Origin: Stenotrophomonas sp.
Lineage (GTDB): Bacteria > Pseudomonadota > Gammaproteobacteria > Xanthomonadales > Xanthomonadaceae
Length of the DNA stretch: 9,112 nt
Reading direction: 5' to 3'
Assembly (NCBI GenBank): GCA_003510825.1
Contig: DOKO01000284.1
Span: forward strand, 1 to 9,112
This document shows positions 7,128 through 9,112 of the stretch, one piece after another. How positions within the stretch are numbered: the first letter of the stretch is position 1; each line of letters starts with the position of its first letter. The notes under the pieces are model-generated. The model was not told the DNA's origin. It made no database searches and saw only the letters and a program-made list of their open reading frames with translations. The position numbers and the translations under genes were made by a program.

Positions 7128-7219
7128 GACGGTGTTCCGGTTCCAGTGGGGTAGTGCACAGGCGCGAAAGCCTAGCGCATTTGCACGCAGCTTCGATGGC
7201 AGGCCGTGCGCGCGCCCAC

Positions 7220-7248
7220 AAAAAAACGGGCCCCTTGCGGAGCCCGTT
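7220..7248 (-). terminator. Intrinsic terminator of the Ax21-like gene
   Basis: On the minus strand AACGGGC and GCCCGTT form a stem, extended by two G-C pairs beyond one mismatch to a four-base loop, and it runs straight into seven T residues (7226 to 7220). It lies 25 bases after the Ax21-like stop codon and isolates the next minus-strand gene. Confidence 0.9.
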
Positions 7249-7273
7249 CGATTACACGACGAGGATCGAGCAA

Positions 7274-7897
7274 TCAGAAGCTGGCGCGGACGCCGGCCGA
7301 GAACTGGGTGACGTCGCGGTAGCCGGAGACCTCGCCCACCAGACCCCAGGTCTTGGTGAAGTTGACCTGGCCACCAAGGGTGCCGACCCAGGTGCCTTCG
7401 AAATTGTTGCCGCCATCCATGTAACCGGCCTTGATCCAGGCTTCGGTCATGCGCGAGGGCTTGCCACGCAGGCCCATGGTGGCGCGCACCAGGTTGGTGT
7501 GGTCCTTGAAGGTTTCATCAGCGAAACCGTCCAGGCGATCGGTGACCTTGGCCTGCTGACGCACCCAGGCGATGTCGGCGGTGTAGTCGACGCGGTCGCT
7601 GAAGGGCATGTGGTAGCCGATGCCCAGCTCCGGCTGGTTCAGTTCCAGCTTCACCGAGCCATCGGAGAAGTGGTAGGTCTTGCTGCCGTAGTTCCAGCCA
7701 CCGAACACGTGCACCTGCTCGGCAAGGGCCACCGAACCGCGCACGTAGCCGCCGTCCAGCTTGGGATCGTTGAGGCTGTCGTCGCTGACCTTGGCCTGGG
7801 TCCAGCCACCTTCGACGTAGGTGTAGCTCAGGGCATCGGCCGAGGCCGAGAACGGTGCGGCGGCCAGCAGTGCGGCCACGATCAGGATCTTGCGCAT
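7274..7897 (-). CDS. Ax21-like outer-membrane beta-barrel protein
   Basis: The 207-residue protein has a signal peptide (1-20, ending PFSASA) and a 187-residue mature part starting DALSYTYVEGGW. It has the alternating aromatic/polar pattern of amphipathic beta strands and ends in Phe207, as expected for BAM-inserted outer-membrane proteins. The start (AALLAAAPFSASA, then LSYTYVEGG) and overall plan resemble the Xanthomonas/Stenotrophomonas Ax21 family. Ax21 was once reported as a secreted quorum signal or immune elicitor, but central papers were retracted; an outer-membrane or vesicle protein is the safer reading. There are no cysteines. AGGA (7907-7904) lies six bases before the ATG, so the start is secure. 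It is transcribed alone: its own terminator follows, and the riboflavin genes diverge on the other side. Confidence 0.85.
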   Translation of the reverse strand: MRKILIVAALLAAAPFSASADALSYTYVEGGWTQAKVSDDSLNDPKLDGGYVRGSVALAEQVHVFGGWNYGSKTYHFSDGSVKLELNQPELGIGYHMPFSDRVDYTADIAWVRQQAKVTDRLDGFADETFKDHTNLVRATMGLRGKPSRMTEAWIKAGYMDGGNNFEGTWVGTLGGQVNFTKTWGLVGEVSGYRDVTQFSAGVRASF

Positions 7898-8039
7898 GGA
7901 TTTTCCTGTGAATTGCAGTCCATTGGCGGGCCACCCTGTTGGCAGTCCGTGGCGACCTCATGTCGTCCGAGGCTTGAGTTTAATGAAACTTTTACAGATT
8001 ACGAGCGACTTACGTCACAGCTGGCGGTCGGTTCAGCTG
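7898..8039. other. Upstream region of the Ax21-like gene with an AT-rich patch
   Basis: No gene is seen here. The only AT-rich stretch in the interval (about 7978-8004) lies 80-110 bases before the Ax21-like ATG and is the likely promoter region on the minus strand. It contains TAAACT (7982-7977) and AAAAGTTT (7993-7986). I cannot match a clear pair of -35 and -10 hexamers. The leader between it and the gene would be about 75 nt. Confidence 0.4.
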
Positions 8040-8051
8040 GGGGTCGGATCC
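8040..8051. repeat. Half copy of the hairpin repeat
   Basis: GGGGTCGGATCC matches one arm of the GGGGTC/GACCCC repeat, but no partner arm follows in place. The next full copy begins 11 bases later, so this looks like a truncated or partly duplicated copy. Confidence 0.7.
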
Positions 8052-8062
8052 GTGCAGGGCAG

Positions 8063-8100
8063 GGGGCGGATCCCTTTCCGCAGGAAAGGGCTCTGACCCC
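8063..8100 (-). repeat. GGGGTC/GACCCC hairpin repeat, copy 4 (orientation B)
   Basis: The left arm is GGGGCGGAT, missing the T of GGGGTC. The core stem CCCTTTCC/GGAAAGGG closes a GCA loop, and the right arm is CTCTGACCCC. Orientation is the same as at 3878-3916, and it is paired with an inverted copy 14 bases downstream. Confidence 0.9.
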
Positions 8101-8114
8101 TTGTCTGGCCCCCT

Positions 8115-8154
8115 GGGGTCAGAGCCCTTTCCATTCGTAAAGGGATCCGACCTC
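8115..8154 (+). repeat. GGGGTC/GACCCC hairpin repeat, copy 5 (orientation A)
   Basis: The arms are GGGGTCAGAG and ATCCGACCTC, the last with one change from GACCCC. The core has decayed to CCCTTT/AAAGGG around an eight-base loop (CCATTCGT). Its right edge reaches the region where a -35 box for the rib promoter would fall. Confidence 0.88.
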
Positions 8155-8167
8155 GTTCAGTCGAGGC

Positions 8168-8176
8168 TGGTACACT
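8168..8176 (+). promoter_or_regulatory. Probable extended -10 promoter of the ribE-ribBA operon
   Basis: TGGTACACT combines a TACACT -10 (8171-8176) with the TG of an extended -10 element, which tolerates a poor -35. The expected -35 position (about 8148-8153) lies within the last arm of a hairpin repeat and does not match TTGACA. Transcription would start near 8183, about 20 bases before the riboswitch, giving a leader of about 240 nt. Confidence 0.5.
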
Positions 8177-8203
8177 GGCCGAGCCGGTTCGCCGGTACAC
8201 AAA

Positions 8204-8343
8204 CGTCTTCAGGGCGGGGTGCGATTCCCCACCGGCGGTAGGTGCGCAAGCACGAGCCCGCGAGCGCCCCGGCCCATGGTCGGGGGTCAGCAGATCCGGT
8301 CCAATGCCGGGAGCCGACGGTATAGTCCGGATGAAAGAAGACG
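8204..8343 (+). promoter_or_regulatory. FMN riboswitch (RFN element)
   Basis: The aptamer is closed by P1, CGTCTTC (8204-8210) with GAAGACG (8337-8343). Inside, the conserved RFN blocks appear in order: AGGGCGGGGTG, TTCCCCACCGGCGGT, GAGCCCGCGAG, GTCAGCAGATCCGGT, GCCGGGAGCCGACGGT and AGTCCGGATG. The class binds flavin mononucleotide and lowers expression of riboflavin synthesis or transport genes when FMN is plentiful. Here it lies upstream of ribE and ribBA, so it controls the last steps and the ribulose-phosphate branch but not ribD. The complete set of blocks indicates a working aptamer. Confidence 0.97.
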
Positions 8344-8349
8344 GTGCCA

Positions 8350-8397
8350 CAGGGCCTTTGCGGCCCTGCGCCCGCCTGTTTGCCTTGCGGCGTTTTT
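8350..8397 (+). terminator. Expression platform of the FMN riboswitch: hairpin plus intrinsic terminator
   Basis: Two hairpins follow the aptamer. The first pairs CAGGGCC (8350-8356) with GGCCCTG (8362-8368). The second pairs CGCC(C)GC (8369-8375, one bulged C) with GCGGCG (8387-8392) and is followed by five T residues (8393-8397). The second has the form of an intrinsic terminator and ends 15 bases before the ribE ribosome site. In the alternative fold, GGTG (8343-8346) could pair with CGCC (8369-8372) around the first hairpin and disrupt the terminator stem. That switch is inferred. Confidence 0.6.
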
Positions 8398-8423
8398 CGC
8401 TCACTTTCCGCGGAGAACGTTTC

Positions 8424-9050
8424 TTGTTTACTGGAATCATCGAAGGCGTCGGCCGTCTGGCCGCACGCGAATCCATCGGCGGCGATGTCCGCTTCACCTT
8501 CAATGTCGGCAACCTGCCGTTCGACCACGTGCAGATGGGCGAGAGCATCGCCATCAACGGTGTCTGCCTCACCGTCATCGCATTCGACGCCAGCAGCTTC
8601 CAGGCTGATGCCTCGACCGAGACCCTGGGCCTGACCACGCTGGGCCAGCTGGCTGAAGGCGCGGTCATCAACCTCGAACGCGCCATGCGCCCGACCGACC
8701 GCCTTGGCGGCCACCTGGTCAGCGGCCACGTCGATGGCCTCGGCCAGGTCCTGTCCATCCACGAAGATGCACGTGCCCAGCGCTGGCGCTTCGCCGCGCC
8801 GGCCGCGCTGCGCCGCTACATCGCCAAGAAGGGCTCGATCTGCGTGGACGGCGTCAGCCTCACCGTCAACGAAGTGGACGGCGAAGGTTTCGAAGTCGCG
8901 CTCATCCCGCACACCGTGGCCAACACCGCCTTCTCCGCCACCGGCGTGGGCAGCGCGGTGAACCTGGAAATCGACCTGGTTGCCCGTTACGTAGAGCGTT
9001 TGATCGGTGTGCCGGCCAACGGTCAGCACCCACAGGGAGCACGCGCATGA
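8424..9050 (+). CDS. ribE: Riboflavin synthase alpha subunit, TTG start
   Basis: This enzyme makes riboflavin by transferring a four-carbon unit between two molecules of 6,7-dimethyl-8-ribityllumazine (also named ribC in some genomes). The 208-residue protein has the two homologous lumazine-binding barrels typical of the family (about 1-90 and 97-190). The internal repeat shows as GESIAINGVCLTV (39-51) against KGSICVDGVSLTV (136-148), with GGHLVSGHVDG at 95-105. I set the start at TTG 8424 because it gives the conserved N-terminus (M)FTGIIEGVG and has GGAG (8412-8415) eight bases before it. Upstream in-frame ATGs at 8304 and 8331 lie inside the riboswitch. The stop codon overlaps the next start (ATGA at 9047-9050), indicating translational coupling with ribBA. 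Confidence 0.96.
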   Translation: MFTGIIEGVGRLAARESIGGDVRFTFNVGNLPFDHVQMGESIAINGVCLTVIAFDASSFQADASTETLGLTTLGQLAEGAVINLERAMRPTDRLGGHLVSGHVDGLGQVLSIHEDARAQRWRFAAPAALRRYIAKKGSICVDGVSLTVNEVDGEGFEVALIPHTVANTAFSATGVGSAVNLEIDLVARYVERLIGVPANGQHPQGARA

Positions 9051-9112
9051 ATTTCGCCCCGATCCCCGAGATCCTTGAAGACATCCGCCAGGGCCGCATG
9101 GTCGTCATCGTC
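9047..9112 (+). CDS. ribB: 3,4-dihydroxy-2-butanone-4-phosphate synthase (RibB or RibBA), 5' fragment
   Basis: Only 22 codons are in the window, reading MNFAPIPEILEDIRQGRMVV and continuing past the edge. This matches the N-terminus of DHBP synthases, which make the four-carbon precursor of riboflavin from ribulose 5-phosphate. In Xanthomonadaceae this protein is often fused to a GTP cyclohydrolase II domain (RibBA), but the fusion cannot be judged here. The ATG overlaps the ribE stop by four bases, and AGGGAG (9034-9039) lies seven bases before it, within the end of ribE. It is therefore in the FMN-riboswitch operon. Confidence 0.85.
   Translation, partial: MNFAPIPEILEDIRQGRMVVIV

Noticed and set aside
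6213..7154. 313-codon plus-strand frame antisense to the exported protein
   Set aside because: The minus frame has a signal peptide and coherent cysteine pattern. The plus frame is a His/Gly/Arg-rich composition artefact.
7154..8140. 328-codon plus-strand frame antisense to the Ax21-like gene
   Set aside because: It runs through a terminator, the Ax21 promoter region and repeats, with no recognisable domain.
8304..8423. N-terminal extension of riboflavin synthase from ATG 8304 or 8331
   Set aside because: This DNA is the riboswitch aptamer and terminator, and the family N-terminus starts at the TTG.

Overview
The window is GC-rich and its proteins, gene order and intergenic repeats point to a Stenotrophomonas-like member of the Xanthomonadaceae. 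The indicators are an Ax21-type outer-membrane protein, GTAG-type palindromic repeats like those described from S. maltophilia, and a glyA - nrdR - ribD ... ribE - ribBA order. This is mainly a housekeeping region. I see no phage, IS element, CRISPR array, toxin-antitoxin pair or defence system.

Layout. 1-1621 (minus): ettA, a ribosome-associated ABC-F ATPase lacking only its last residues at the window edge. 1622-1875: divergent promoter region with three GAANCGNTTC sites. 1876-2355 (plus): exported Arg/Asp-rich protein with an RcnB-like C-terminus. 2356-2556: repeat, strong stem-loop and the glyA promoter region. 2557-3810: glyA. 3811-3937: two inverted repeat copies. 3938-4372: unrecognised four-helix membrane protein. 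4469-4990: nrdR. 5069-6154: ribD. 6155-6248: GTAG-type repeats between convergent genes. 6249-7127 (minus): exported six-cysteine protein of unknown function. 7220-7248: intrinsic terminator. 7274-7897 (minus): Ax21-like outer-membrane beta-barrel. 7898-8203: Ax21 promoter region, repeats and rib promoter. 8204-8343: FMN riboswitch. 8424-9050: ribE with a TTG start. 9047-end: start of ribBA/ribB.

How the genes fit together. GlyA supplies glycine and one-carbon units, NrdR represses ribonucleotide reductase genes, and RibD, RibE and RibB(A) make riboflavin. Only ribE and ribBA lie behind the FMN riboswitch. ribD is about 2 kb upstream, beyond two minus-strand genes, and probably shares a transcript with nrdR.

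The most notable non-coding signal is a family of about 39-bp hairpin repeats with arms of the form GGGGTC(A/G)GAG... and ...GGATCCGACCCC. There are five full copies, one half copy and one divergent relative with a compensatory base-pair change. Four of the full copies form two inverted pairs, and the arms keep a characteristic mismatch. A second, GTAG-type repeat family brackets ribD.
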